DNA from: Defluviimonas salinarum | GTDB lineage: Bacteria; Pseudomonadota; Alphaproteobacteria; Rhodobacterales; Rhodobacteraceae | DNA length: 64,000 bases | Assembly (NCBI RefSeq): GCF_026013545.1 | Contig: NZ_JAPDOG010000018.1 | Coordinates: forward strand, 1-64,000 | Reading direction: 5' to 3' | Shown here: positions 54,176 to 64,000 of the stretch, piece after piece | Position numbering within the stretch: position 1 is the first letter of the stretch | Layout of the letters: every line of letters begins with the position of its first letter | Translations under genes and position numbers: made by a program | Notes under the pieces: model-generated | Databases searched by the model: none | What the model was told of the DNA's origin: nothing | The model's input: only the letters and a program-made list of their open reading frames with translations

Positions 54176-55389
54176 AGATCCTCTTCGTCCACCAGAACTT
54201 TCCCGGCCAGTTCCTGCATCTTGCCCCGGCGCTCGCGGCGCGCGGGCACGAAGTGCTGGCGCTGACGGCTGAGGCAAACCAGCGCCCGTCGCCGGTGCCG
54301 GTGATGCGCTACCGGACCCCGCCCGAGGTTGCGGTGCAGGGGATCGCCCGGAGCTATGCCGAGGCGGCCGAGCGCGGTGCGACGGTGGCGCGCGCCTGCG
54401 CCCAGCTGTCCGAGACGCGCGGCTTCGTGCCCGACGTGGTCTTCGGCCACGGCGGCTGGGGCGAGACGATGTATCTCCGCGAGGTCTGGCCCGAGGCGCG
54501 GCACCTGACCTATGCCGAGTTCTACTACCGGAGCCGCGGCCTCGACACCGACTTCGACCCCGAGTTCCGGCGCACCGGGCTCGGATCCCGGCTCGGCGTG
54601 GCGTCGCGGAAGGCGCATCTCCTGATGGCGCTCGAGGATGCAGATGCCGCGCTCGCGTCGACCGCCTGGCAGGCCTCGACGCTGCCGGACCATGTCCGGG
54701 CGAAGACCACGGTGATCCATGACGGGATCGACACCGAGAGGGTGCGGCCCGATCCCGCGGCGCGGCTCGAACTGCCGGGCGGGCGGGTGCTCAAGCCGGG
54801 CGACGAGGTGGTGAGCTTCGTCTGCCGCAACCTCGAACCCTATCGCGGCATCCATGTCTTCCTGCGCGCGCTGCCGGCGGTGCTGGAGGCGCGGCCCGAG
54901 GCGGAGGTGGTGATCGTCGGCGGTGAGGGCCAGAGCTACGGTCCCGCACCGGGGCCGGGGCAGAGCTGGAAACGCCGTTTCCTCGACGAGCTCGGGCCCC
55001 GAATCGACCCCGCGCGGGTGCATTTCCTCGGCCAGGTGCCCTATCGGCAGTTCCTCGCGCTAATGCAGGTGACGCGGGTCCATGCCTATCTGAGCTATCC
55101 CTTCGTGTTGTCATGGTCGATGCTCGAGGCGATGAGCGCCGGGGCGCTGGTCGTGGGCTCGCGCACGCCGCCGGTCGTGGAGGTGATCCGCGATGGCGGG
55201 AACGGTCTGCTCGTGGAGTTCTTCGACGTCGCGGGCTGGTCGCGGGCGCTCATTTCGGCGCTGGCCGATCCGGCGCGGGACGCGGGCCTGAGGGCGGCGG
55301 CGCGGCAGACGATCATCGAGGGCTACGACCTGAAATCGGTCTGCCTGCCGCGGCTGATTGCCTTCGTCGAGGGCCGGGCGCAGGGCTGA
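54172..55389 (+). CDS. Glycosyltransferase family 4-like protein
   Basis: The 405-residue protein has a GT-B fold. The N-terminal half opens with KILFVHQNFPGQFLHLAPALAARGH in part. The C-terminal half has NLEPYRGIHVFLRALPAV, VHFLGQVPYRQFLALMQ and the acceptor-side SMLEAMSAGALVVGSRTPPV. The last segment is the family 4 donor-binding motif with its glutamate. Its ATG overlaps the yejF stop (ATGA), so it is translated with the peptide importer, an unusual partnership. The sugar donor is unknown. Confidence 0.85.
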
Positions 55390-55445
55390 CGGGGCGCGAT
55401 CTTTCGGCGAAAAATCGGAGTCCCGGCGGCGCGGCGGTGCGGGGT

Positions 55446-56801
55446 TCAGACCGCCGGGCTGTGACCGGCCTTCGACAGGTCGTAGGCGTCGAAGACGCGG
55501 GCGATCATCCGGGTGAGCGGCCGCCCCTTCTCGGGGACCGCAAGGCCCGCGGCGTCAACCGTGACCATGTCGCCGAACTCGCGCGCGGCGAGCGCGTACA
55601 TCTCCTGCAACTCGGCGTCGCTTATGCCAAAGCTCGTCCGCAGCTCGGTGCTGTCGATGCGGAAGTCGCACATCAGCGCCTCGATCATCCGCGCCCGGAG
55701 CTTGTCCTGGCCGGCGAAGCCATGGCCCTTCGCGGTCGAGAACCGGCCCTCGCGGATCGCCTTGGTATGGGCCGAGGTCGAGGGCGCGTTCTGGGCGTAA
55801 CCTTGCGGGAAGCGCGAGATCGACGAGGCGCCGAGACCGATCAGCGCTGGGGCGAGGTCGTCGGTATAGCCCTGGAAGTTGCGCCGGAGCCGGCCCTCGC
55901 GCGCGGCGACGGCCAGCCCGTCGGTGGGCAGCGCGAAATGGTCGATGCCGATCTCGTCGTAGCCGTCGGCGACGAAGAGGTCGCGCGCGGTCTCGAAAAG
56001 CTTCAGTCTTTCCTCGGGGCGGGGCAGGCTGTCGGAGGGGATCATCACCTGGCGCCGCGCCATCCAGGGCACATGGGCATAGCCGTAGAGCGCCACCCGG
56101 TCAGGGCCGAGCGACAGGAGCTTCTGCACCGAATCGGCTATGCGCGCGCGGGTCTGGTGCGGCAGGCCGAAGAGGATGTCGGCGTTGAGCGAGCGGATGC
56201 CGCGGGCGCGGAGCTTGTCGGCGGCGAGCTTCGTGACCTCGAAGCTCTGGTCGCGGCCGATCGACTTCTGGATGTCGGGGTCGAAGTCCTGGACCCCGAT
56301 CGAGGCGCGGTTCATCCCCGCCTCGGCCAGCGCGTCGAGCCTTGCGTCGTCGATCTCGTTGGGGTCGATCTCGACCGAGAACTCGGCGCCCTCGCCCATC
56401 GGCACCACGTCGAATACGGTCCGGGCGAGGTCGCGCATCAGGTCGGGCGCGAGCAGCGTCGGCGTGCCGCCGCCCCAGTGGAGCCGCGAGAGCGTGACGC
56501 CGGCGGGCAGCTCGGCCTGCAGGAGTCTGAGCTCGGACTTCAGCACCTCGACATAGGCGCGCACCGGCTCGTCCGAGGTCGTTCCTTGAGTCCGGCAGGC
56601 GCAAAACCAGCAGAGCCTGCGGCAGAACGGCACGTGCAGGTAGAGCGAAATCCGCGAACCCTCTGGAATCAAACCGATCCAGTTCCGAAAATCTTCGGGC
56701 CCGGTGCAGGAATTGAAGTGCGGAGCGGTCGGATAGCTCGTATAACGCGGTACACGCGCGTCAAAAAGCCCGAGCCGCGTGAGTTGCGATTCAGCTGTCA
56801 T
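55446..56801 (-). CDS. hemN: Oxygen-independent coproporphyrinogen III oxidase
   Basis: The 451-residue radical-SAM enzyme makes protoporphyrinogen without oxygen, for haem under micro-oxic conditions. It has the N-terminal PRYTSYPTAPHF, the iron-sulfur motif CRRLCWFCAC (C-x3-C-x2-C-x-C), GGGTPTLL and SIGVQDFDPDIQKSIGR in part. ATG 56801 gives the usual MTAESQLTRLGLFD start; ATG 56825 is an alternative. No Shine-Dalgarno precedes 56801, and the FNR box centre is about 42 bp upstream, so a leaderless transcript is possible. It is divergent to fnrL. Confidence 0.95.
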   Translation of the reverse strand: MTAESQLTRLGLFDARVPRYTSYPTAPHFNSCTGPEDFRNWIGLIPEGSRISLYLHVPFCRRLCWFCACRTQGTTSDEPVRAYVEVLKSELRLLQAELPAGVTLSRLHWGGGTPTLLAPDLMRDLARTVFDVVPMGEGAEFSVEIDPNEIDDARLDALAEAGMNRASIGVQDFDPDIQKSIGRDQSFEVTKLAADKLRARGIRSLNADILFGLPHQTRARIADSVQKLLSLGPDRVALYGYAHVPWMARRQVMIPSDSLPRPEERLKLFETARDLFVADGYDEIGIDHFALPTDGLAVAAREGRLRRNFQGYTDDLAPALIGLGASSISRFPQGYAQNAPSTSAHTKAIREGRFSTAKGHGFAGQDKLRARMIEALMCDFRIDSTELRTSFGISDAELQEMYALAAREFGDMVTVDAAGLAVPEKGRPLTRMIARVFDAYDLSKAGHSPAV

Positions 56802-56836
56802 GGGCCTAGCGTTAGTAGCCGCCATCACACCGGACC

Positions 56837-56850
56837 TTGACCCAGATCAA
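56837..56850. promoter_or_regulatory. FNR box between hemN and fnrL
   Basis: TTGACCCAGATCAA matches the FNR consensus TTGAT-N4-ATCAA at all but one position. It lies in the short gap between the divergent hemN and fnrL genes. It would let FnrL activate hemN (centre about 42 bp before ATG 56801) and, by sitting only 9 bp before ATG 56860, regulate its own gene. Confidence 0.8.
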
Positions 56851-56859
56851 AGAATGCAG

Positions 56860-57606
56860 ATGTCCCTTCATGAAGTCCCCCTCTCGGCGCCGAAATGCGG
56901 CGACTGCCCCATTCGTCACCGGGCGGTCTGCGCGCGCTGCGAAGCGGACGAGCTCGCGGCACTCGACGCGATCAAGTACTACCGCAGCTTCGAGGCGGGC
57001 CAGACGCTGATCTGGTCGGGCGACCGGATGGATTTCGTGGCCTCGGTGGTCACCGGGGTCGCGACGCTGACCCAGGTGCTGGAGGACGGGCGCACACAGG
57101 CGGTGGGGCTCCTCTTCCCGTCGGATTTCGTCGGCCGGCCGGGGCGCGACACCGCGCCCTACAATGTGATCGCCACAACCGACCTTCTCATGTGCTGCTT
57201 CCGCAAGAAGCCGTTCGAGGAATTGATGGGCCGCACCCCGCATATCGGCCAGCGGCTTCTGGAAATGACGCTGGACGAGCTCGACGCGGCGCGGGAGTGG
57301 ATGCTGATCCTCGGCCGTAAGACCGCGCGCGAGAAGATCGCGAGCCTTCTGGCGATCGTCGGTCGGCGCGAGGCGTCGCTGCACCGCCGTGCGCCGCAGG
57401 GCCGGATCGTCTTCGACCTGCCGCTGACGCGCGAGGCGATGGCGGATTACCTTGGCCTGACGCTGGAAACGGTAAGCCGGCAGATCTCGGCCCTGAAACG
57501 CGACGGGGTGATCGAGCTGTCCGGCAAGCGCCACATCACGATCCCGGATTTCGACCGTTTGATGGAAGAGGCCGGGGACGACGCCGACGGCGGACTCGTC
57601 GGCTGA
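56860..57606 (+). CDS. fnrL: Fnr/Crp-family oxygen-sensing regulator
   Basis: The 248-residue protein has the iron-sulfur-ligating cysteines of FNR proteins in CGDCPIRHRAVCARC plus a further cysteine in the effector domain (MCCFRKK). The cyclic-nucleotide-binding fold, dimer helix and Crp helix-turn-helix (DYLGLTLETVSRQISALKRDGVIEL in part) follow. The ExxSR recognition motif is present as ETVSR. Length and sequence style match Rhodobacter FnrL. ATG 56860 (MSLHEVPLS) is favoured over ATG 56854. It should control the FNR boxes at 37586, 56837, 61523 and 61555. Confidence 0.94.
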   Translation: MSLHEVPLSAPKCGDCPIRHRAVCARCEADELAALDAIKYYRSFEAGQTLIWSGDRMDFVASVVTGVATLTQVLEDGRTQAVGLLFPSDFVGRPGRDTAPYNVIATTDLLMCCFRKKPFEELMGRTPHIGQRLLEMTLDELDAAREWMLILGRKTAREKIASLLAIVGRREASLHRRAPQGRIVFDLPLTREAMADYLGLTLETVSRQISALKRDGVIELSGKRHITIPDFDRLMEEAGDDADGGLVG

Positions 57607-57721
57607 GAGAGGCGGCGAGATCGTGGCAGATCTCGCGAAGTCATCTCCATCCACCTTGCGGACAAAGCGGGCGTTCAGACACGTTTAGGAGAAACGGCCC
57701 CAGAGCATCTGGAAGTCGGGT

Positions 57722-58141
57722 TCACGATACCAGCCCGAGCTGACGCGCAATCGTTGCAGCATCGTAGTAGTCTCGACCTTCGACCACCTTTCCATCCTTG
57801 ACCCGCATCACGCTGCAGTAGCGCGTCTCTTGCCGCCGACCACTCGGCTCAAACGTCCCGAGCGACGATTCAAGCGGTCCGGTATGGGTACCGCGATTGA
57901 CGAACTCGACCACTGCCCGGTCTCCGTCGACGACGACGTTTGTGACTTTGACCTCTCCATCGGGAAACGCTCGCCGCCAGCGCTCGTAGTCCATTCGATA
58001 TCCCTCGGGCCCGATCTGGCTCTCGCCTCGGGCGACGTCCTCGAACTGGCAGTCCTCCGCAATGACCGCAACGCCGCGTTCGGGATCGCGCATGTCCCAC
58101 GATTCGTGGAATTGCCGAACGACCTTTTCGGTGGGATGCAT
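57722..58141 (-). CDS. SnoaL/NTF2-like ester-cyclase-fold protein
   Basis: The 139-residue protein has the cone-shaped NTF2 fold typical of SnoaL-like proteins: VVRQFHESWDMRDPE, YERWRRAFPDGEVKV, NRGTHTG and RVKDGKVVEGRDYYD. The catalytic role is unknown. GGAAGGTCATCGCC precedes the ATG at 58141. Base composition is lower in GC than the flanking genes, suggesting later acquisition. It is divergent to the MttB-family gene. Confidence 0.75.
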   Translation of the reverse strand: MHPTEKVVRQFHESWDMRDPERGVAVIAEDCQFEDVARGESQIGPEGYRMDYERWRRAFPDGEVKVTNVVVDGDRAVVEFVNRGTHTGPLESSLGTFEPSGRRQETRYCSVMRVKDGKVVEGRDYYDAATIARQLGLVS

Positions 58142-58367
58142 GGCGATGACCTTCCGGTGAGTGTTTGTGTGAAGAGAGTAGCGGCCAGCGTTGATCAGTC
58201 CAACGGAAAGTCCCCATTGGGCTAAGGCCGGACTGACACTGGATCCGGGCATCTCTAATTCCTTTGCCGGATACCATGACCTCTGCTACCGTCGCGGCAG
58301 CTGAAGTCGGCAGGCAGTCAGCCTAATCGGTGTGTGCCGTAACTATCTCTGTCCGATGGAGGTACTT

Positions 58368-59930
58368 ATGGAACACAGAACAACCCGCCGTGCAGCCCGC
58401 CGCGAGCGGCCGGTGCGGCAGACCAGCGCGGCGAACGCGTTCCGGCTTGACGAGACGGGCGCGGCGCGGGCGCGGTTCGGCTTTCTCGATGCCGGCGATC
58501 TCGACATCCTCAAGGCGCGGGTGGTGGAGCTGCTCTCCGACTACGGCGTCGTCGTCCTGCATCCCGAGGCGCGGGCGCGGCTGATCAAAGCCGGGGCGCG
58601 CGAGGGGACGGGGGCCGACCGGCTGCGGCTGCCACGGGAACTCATCGCCGAGGCGCTTGCCGCCACGCCGAAGGCGGCGCGGCTCGCTGGCAAGAAGCGC
58701 GGCCTCGATCTAGTGCTGCCGCGGCCGGACGGCGGCTTCGTGATGCGCACCGGGACCGGCGCGCATGGCTATGTCGATCCGCGCGACACCAAGTATCGCA
58801 ACATGGACCTGACCGCGGTGAGCGAGATCGCGGCGGTGGCCAACACGCTCGACGAGGTGGGCTTCATCGCCCATCCCTTCGTCCACGGCGTGCCGGAGAA
58901 GACCGCCGACATCCACAGCTACGGGCGGCTCATCGCGCGCACCGACAAACATGTCTGGATGCAGCCCTACCAGTGGGAGAACGTAGACTACCTGATGAAG
59001 ATCGCCGCGATCGCGGCGGGGGGCGAGGCGGAGCTGCGCGCCAATCCGATTACCAGCGTCATCACCTGCTCGTTCACGCCCTTGGAATTCAAGTACATGG
59101 ATACCCATGTGATCATCGAGGCGGGCAAGTATGGCGTGCCGCTCCATGCCTGTTCGCTGCCCTCGTCGGGGGGCACGGCGCCCTTGTCGACCGCGTCGAT
59201 GGCGGTGATGGCGGCAGCCGAGATTGTCGGCATGACGGTGATGGCGCATGTGCTCGCCCCCGGCACGCCGGTGATCGCGACGCCGCTGATGTTCACGCTC
59301 GACATGCGCACCGGGTCGGCGCTGCAGTCCTGCGTCGAGTCCCTGCAGGCCGCCAACATGTCGATCCAGCTGATGAAGCAGGGGTTCGGCATGATGGCGC
59401 ATACCTACGGATCGGGCTCGGACACGCCCGACGTCGATCACCAGTCGATGGCCGAGCGCGCGCTCATCACCGAGACGGTGGCGCTGGCGGGCGCGGATAT
59501 CCTCGGCGGGGTCGGGCAGCTCGAATGTGCCACCGTGTTCAGCCCGGTCCAGGCGGTGCTCGACAACGAGGTCGGGGCGATGATGCGGCGATTCCTTCGC
59601 AAGCCCACGTTCGATGCCGAGAGCCTGAACTGGGAGGAGATGATGCGGATCCGCCAGGGCGGCCATTTCCTCGACAGCGCGCATACGATCGAGACCTGCC
59701 GCGACCAGCTCCAGCCCCAGGTGTTCCTGCGCCAGGGGCGGGACGACTACGAGAAGTCGGGCCGCCGCACCGCCTTCGACGCGGCGCGCGAGGCGGCGCT
59801 GGCGGCGATCGCGGCGGCGCCGGAGGAGGGCGTGCTGTCGGAGGACCAGCGCAAGGAGATCGCGGCCCTCGCCGCCCATGCCGACGAGCATATCGTCGCG
59901 GCCTATGCCGGGGCGGTCGAGGTGATCTGA
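58368..59930 (+). CDS. MttB-superfamily methyltransferase, non-pyrrolysine type
   Basis: The 520-residue TIM-barrel protein belongs to the trimethylamine methyltransferase superfamily: DYGVVVLHPEARARL, GTGAHGYVDPRD, TSVITCSFTPLEFKYMD in part, GSGSDTPDVDHQSMAE in part and the acidic C-terminal half. It reads through without any in-frame TAG, so it is not a pyrrolysine MttB. Characterised non-Pyl members such as MtgB demethylate glycine betaine or other quaternary amines onto a corrinoid protein. No corrinoid protein gene lies nearby. GGAGGTACTT precedes ATG 58368; an in-frame GTG at 58332 is less likely. Confidence 0.88.
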   Translation: MEHRTTRRAARRERPVRQTSAANAFRLDETGAARARFGFLDAGDLDILKARVVELLSDYGVVVLHPEARARLIKAGAREGTGADRLRLPRELIAEALAATPKAARLAGKKRGLDLVLPRPDGGFVMRTGTGAHGYVDPRDTKYRNMDLTAVSEIAAVANTLDEVGFIAHPFVHGVPEKTADIHSYGRLIARTDKHVWMQPYQWENVDYLMKIAAIAAGGEAELRANPITSVITCSFTPLEFKYMDTHVIIEAGKYGVPLHACSLPSSGGTAPLSTASMAVMAAAEIVGMTVMAHVLAPGTPVIATPLMFTLDMRTGSALQSCVESLQAANMSIQLMKQGFGMMAHTYGSGSDTPDVDHQSMAERALITETVALAGADILGGVGQLECATVFSPVQAVLDNEVGAMMRRFLRKPTFDAESLNWEEMMRIRQGGHFLDSAHTIETCRDQLQPQVFLRQGRDDYEKSGRRTAFDAAREAALAAIAAAPEEGVLSEDQRKEIAALAAHADEHIVAAYAGAVEVI

Positions 59931-59959
59931 GCCGGAGGGCCCGGCGAAAGGAGAGCGGT

Positions 59960-60604
59960 ATGGAGCTGCTGGCGGTCAGCGTCGGGCAACCGCGCCCGGC
60001 GCTCTATAACGGCAAGGAGATCGCGACCGGGATCTGGAAGGCGCCGGTGGCGGGACCGGTAAGGGTGCGGCGGCTGAATGTCGACGGCGACCGCCAGGCC
60101 GACCTGACGGTGCATGGCGGCGTCCACAAGGCGGTCTATGCCTTCCCGGTCGAGCATTACGGCTTCTATCAGGAGCGCTTCGGGCCGGGACCGTTCGGCT
60201 TCGGCCATTTCGGCGAGAACCTGACCATCCGCGGGCTGAGCGAGGACGAGGTACGGATCGGCGACCGCTACCGGGTCGGCGGCGCGCTCCTCGAGGTCTC
60301 GCAGCCGCGCTCGCCCTGCTTCAAGTTCGGCCTGCGCATGGGATCGCGGGAGGCGATCAAGGCCTGCGTCGCGAGCGCGCGCACCGGCTTTTACCTCCGC
60401 GTCGTGGAGGAGGGCGCGGTCGAGGCCGGCGACCGCATCGCCGCCGAGCACTGGGACGAGGCGGCCCCGACCGTCGCCGAGGTGCACCGGCTCTATTTCC
60501 TCGACCGGAGCGACCTTGCGGGGCTGCGCCGGGCGGCGGGCTGCGCGGCGCTCGCCCCCGCCTTCCGTGACGAGTTCATCGCCCGTCTCGCCGCGCTCGG
60601 CTGA
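59960..60604 (+). CDS. MOSC-domain protein (YiiM-like)
   Basis: The 214-residue protein has a MOSC beta-barrel (GIWKAPVAGPVRVRRLNVDGD in part, VHGGVHKAVYAFPVEHY, GHFGENLTIRGL, and the conserved cysteine in QPRSPCFKFGLRMG). A C-terminal three-alpha helical tail with DRSDLAGLRRAAG follows. Relatives such as YiiM reduce N-hydroxylated compounds through a molybdenum cofactor. GAAAGGAGAGCGGT precedes the ATG. It lies 29 bp after the MttB-family gene and is probably cotranscribed, which hints at an N-oxide or amine-related role. Confidence 0.82.
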   Translation: MELLAVSVGQPRPALYNGKEIATGIWKAPVAGPVRVRRLNVDGDRQADLTVHGGVHKAVYAFPVEHYGFYQERFGPGPFGFGHFGENLTIRGLSEDEVRIGDRYRVGGALLEVSQPRSPCFKFGLRMGSREAIKACVASARTGFYLRVVEEGAVEAGDRIAAEHWDEAAPTVAEVHRLYFLDRSDLAGLRRAAGCAALAPAFRDEFIARLAALG

Positions 60605-60616
60605 CCCCGCGCGGGG

Positions 60617-61456
60617 TCAGTGCGCCATGAGCACCGGCACGACGGCATGTTCGAGCATGTTGCGCGTGGTGCCGCCGAGGATCGCCTCGCGGAAGCGCGA
60701 ATGGCCATAGGCGCCCATCACCACCATGTCGGCGTTGATGTCGCGCACATGCCGGGCCAGAACTTCGGAGGTCTTGGGCAGAGTCTTGGCCAGCACCGAG
60801 ACCTCGGCATGGATTCCGTGGCGCGAGAGAAGCTGCGAGAGCATGCCGCCGGGATCGGACCGCTCTGGTCCGTGGCTCGGCGGGTCGATGATGGTGATGT
60901 CCACGGCGGTCGCAGCCTTGAGGAGCGGAAGGCCGGCGCGGGTCGCCGTCAGCGCCTCGTCGCTCTGGTTCCAGGCGAGCACTATGCGGGCGCCGAAATC
61001 CACGTTCGACATGCCTTCGGGAAGGACAAGGACCGGCGCCTTGCCCTCGAAGAGCGCGGCTTCGAGAATCGCCTCGGCGGCGGTGCTGCCGTTGGGGCCG
61101 TAGGGCTTTTGCAGGACGACCAGATCGGAGAAGCGCGCGAGCAACGCCACCGGCCCGCCGAGCGCGCCGATCTGCGCGACCGCGGTGTCGACGCCCCAGC
61201 GGATGTCTTCGGCATCGAGCCGGTCGCGGATCGCCTGTTCGGCGCGGGTTGCCTCATTCTTGGCTTCGTTATAGGCCTCCTGGGTGAGGATCGCGGTGGC
61301 ACCGGCGTAGTAATACCCGGTCTGGGTCTGGTCGACGCCGATGCAGAGCACATCGAGATGGGCGTCCTCGCGCCGGGCGAGCGCCACGGCCGCATCGACC
61401 TGAGATGTCGCGCTTTTCGCGTCCGTGATGATCGTAAGTATCGACTTGTAGGCCAT
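60617..61456 (-). CDS. Universal stress protein, UspA family (tandem domain)
   Basis: The 279-residue protein has two UspA-like halves. The second ends with the nucleotide-binding motif VMGAYGHSRFREAILGGTTR, whose G-x2-G-x9-G(S/T) spacing indicates an ATP-binding type. GGAGGAGGAGCAGC precedes the ATG. It is divergent to ccoN, and an FNR box lies 66 bp upstream of its start. It is therefore likely part of the low-oxygen response, like Usp proteins beside cbb3 genes elsewhere. Confidence 0.88.
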   Translation of the reverse strand: MAYKSILTIITDAKSATSQVDAAVALARREDAHLDVLCIGVDQTQTGYYYAGATAILTQEAYNEAKNEATRAEQAIRDRLDAEDIRWGVDTAVAQIGALGGPVALLARFSDLVVLQKPYGPNGSTAAEAILEAALFEGKAPVLVLPEGMSNVDFGARIVLAWNQSDEALTATRAGLPLLKAATAVDITIIDPPSHGPERSDPGGMLSQLLSRHGIHAEVSVLAKTLPKTSEVLARHVRDINADMVVMGAYGHSRFREAILGGTTRNMLEHAVVPVLMAH

Positions 61457-61522
61457 GCTGCTCCTCCTCCCAGCGCCAGGCTGTGTCGGTGGAAATCTTG
61501 TCGCTTAGGTCAGCGTCGCGCC

Positions 61523-61536
61523 TTGACAAGGATCAA
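61523..61536. promoter_or_regulatory. FNR box 1, uspA-ccoN intergenic
   Basis: TTGACAAGGATCAA is an FNR-type dyad. It is the nearer of the two boxes to the uspA start, so it probably activates that gene, although it may also act with the second box on ccoN, 32 bp away centre to centre (about three helical turns). Confidence 0.75.
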
Positions 61537-61554
61537 GCGTGCCGCAGTGACGAA

Positions 61555-61568
61555 TTGACCCAGATCAA
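61555..61568. promoter_or_regulatory. FNR box 2, upstream of ccoN
   Basis: TTGACCCAGATCAA is identical to the box at 56837. Its centre is about 103 bp before the ccoN ATG. Rhodobacter and Paracoccus cco operons are classic FnrL targets, and this site is in the expected place. Confidence 0.8.
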
Positions 61569-61664
61569 AGCAGCGCTTACACCCCCCGGGCCACAACCCG
61601 GCCGTCAGAAAAGGTCCGCGGCACTGCCGAATCGGACAACAAGACATTGCGAGGGAACGCAGAG

Positions 61665-63266
<1,602 letters not shown>

Positions 63267-63280
63267 GGGAGGCCGGAACC

Positions 63281-64000
63281 ATGGCCATTCTGGAAAAGCA
63301 CAAGGCTCTCGAGAAGAACGCGTCGCTTCTGCTCGTCGGCTCGTTCCTGGTCGTCACCATCGGCGGCATCGTCGAGATCGCGCCGCTCTTCTACCTCGAG
63401 AACACGATCGAGAAGGTGGAAGGGGTGCGGCCCTACACGCCGCTGGAGCTCACGGGGCGCGACATCTACATCCGCGAGGGTTGCTACGTCTGCCACAGCC
63501 AGATGATCCGGCCGATGCGTGACGAGGTCGAGCGCTACGGGCACTACTCGCTCGCCGCGGAATCGATGTACGATCACCCGTTCCAGTGGGGATCGAAGCG
63601 CACCGGGCCGGATCTGGCGCGGGTGGGCGGCCGCTACTCGGACGAGTGGCATGTCGACCACCTGACAGACCCGCAGTCGGTGGTGCCGGAATCGGTGATG
63701 CCGAAATACGGCTTCCTGTCGAACCGCTTCATCGAGCCCAAGTACATCGAGGACCGGCTGAAGACCGACGCGCTCGTGGGCGTGCCCTACACCTCGGAGA
63801 TGATCGAGCTCGCCAAGGCAGATTTCGCCGCGCAGGCCGATCCGGACGCCGATACCGAGGGGCTCGTGGAACGCTATCCGGGCGCCACGGTGTCGAACTT
63901 CGACGGCCAGAAGGGCATCACCGAGATGGACGCGCTCGTCGCCTATCTGCAGGTGCTGGGCACGATGGTCGACTTCTCGACCTTCCAGCCCGACCCGAAC
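63281..64000 (+). CDS. ccoO: Cytochrome cbb3 oxidase subunit II (3' end cut by window edge)
   Basis: The visible 240 codons encode an N-terminal membrane anchor ([22 protein letters not shown] in part) and a monohaem cytochrome c domain with CYVCHSQ. Conserved [16 protein letters not shown] in part and [16 protein letters not shown] in part are also present. CcoO proteins are about 240-245 residues, so only a few residues are missing. It passes electrons to CcoN. ccoQ and ccoP are expected just beyond the window. Confidence 0.97.
   Translation, partial: MAILEKHKALEKNASLLLVGSFLVVTIGGIVEIAPLFYLENTIEKVEGVRPYTPLELTGRDIYIREGCYVCHSQMIRPMRDEVERYGHYSLAAESMYDHPFQWGSKRTGPDLARVGGRYSDEWHVDHLTDPQSVVPESVMPKYGFLSNRFIEPKYIEDRLKTDALVGVPYTSEMIELAKADFAAQADPDADTEGLVERYPGATVSNFDGQKGITEMDALVAYLQVLGTMVDFSTFQPDPN

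Noticed and set aside
58368-59930. Pyrrolysine-containing MttB
   Set aside because: The frame has no internal TAG codon, so it is the non-pyrrolysine subtype.

Overview
The window comes from a high-GC alphaproteobacterium of the family Rhodobacteraceae (Rhodobacter, Rhodovulum or Defluviimonas-like). Several things point there: an FnrL-type regulator whose protein reads like Rhodobacter FnrL and sits divergent to hemN; a ccoNO cytochrome cbb3 oxidase operon preceded by FNR boxes; a membrane-anchored cytochrome c of the c-y/c552 type; a putA/putR pair; a YejABEF transporter; and a typical Rhodobacteraceae double-hairpin intergenic element. Coding density is high and most genes have one clear Shine-Dalgarno-supported start.

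Layout. 1-1945 is a scrapyard of mobile DNA: the start of an IS5-type transposase, a truncated reverse-transcriptase-like gene, an IS256-type transposase fragment and one complete IS481-type element with matching terminal inverted repeats. 1971-15952 is ordinary chromosome: a glyoxalase-like protein, an AsnC regulator divergent to an ornithine-type decarboxylase, a DUF2235 hydrolase, metF/metR, a glycerophosphodiesterase, an inositol-phosphatase family gene, a rhomboid/GFA pair, putA/putR and tRNA-Leu(UAA). A sulfotransferase-like gene without a normal start codon follows the tRNA.

17596-32670 is the metabolic heart of the window, a one-carbon and serine-cycle block. It holds formate-THF ligase, two adjacent FolD homologues (the first lacks the catalytic lysine), a DUF1989-GcvT fusion followed by a group II truncated haemoglobin, and two divergent arms around a LuxR-type regulator and a dense dyad array. 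The left arm has the regulator, malyl-CoA lyase and glycerate kinase; the right arm has serine-glyoxylate aminotransferase, malate-CoA ligase alpha/beta and hydroxypyruvate reductase. Together these would load formate and methyl carbon onto tetrahydrofolate and assimilate it through glyoxylate, serine, glycerate, malate and malyl-CoA. SHMT, enolase, PEP carboxylase and malate dehydrogenase are not in the window.

32687-46145 holds housekeeping and accessory genes: recR-ebfC-dnaX, rsgA, SRP RNA, a BrnA-like orphan antitoxin, periplasmic and lipoprotein genes, a nucleoside deaminase, a small phosphatase, a 2',3'-cyclic nucleotide phosphodiesterase, nudC and an SRPBCC protein. Between the convergent SRPBCC and pheA genes lies an unusual tandem array of five ~160-bp units, each built from the joined 3' ends of these two genes. 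47744-64000 carries the membrane cytochrome c, yejABEF plus a glycosyltransferase, the hemN/fnrL micro-oxic regulatory node, a non-pyrrolysine MttB-family methyltransferase, a MOSC protein, a universal stress protein and ccoN-ccoO (ccoO runs off the right edge). Four FNR-type boxes tie hemN, fnrL, uspA, ccoNO and a DUF1254/DUF1214 periplasmic protein into one candidate low-oxygen regulon.
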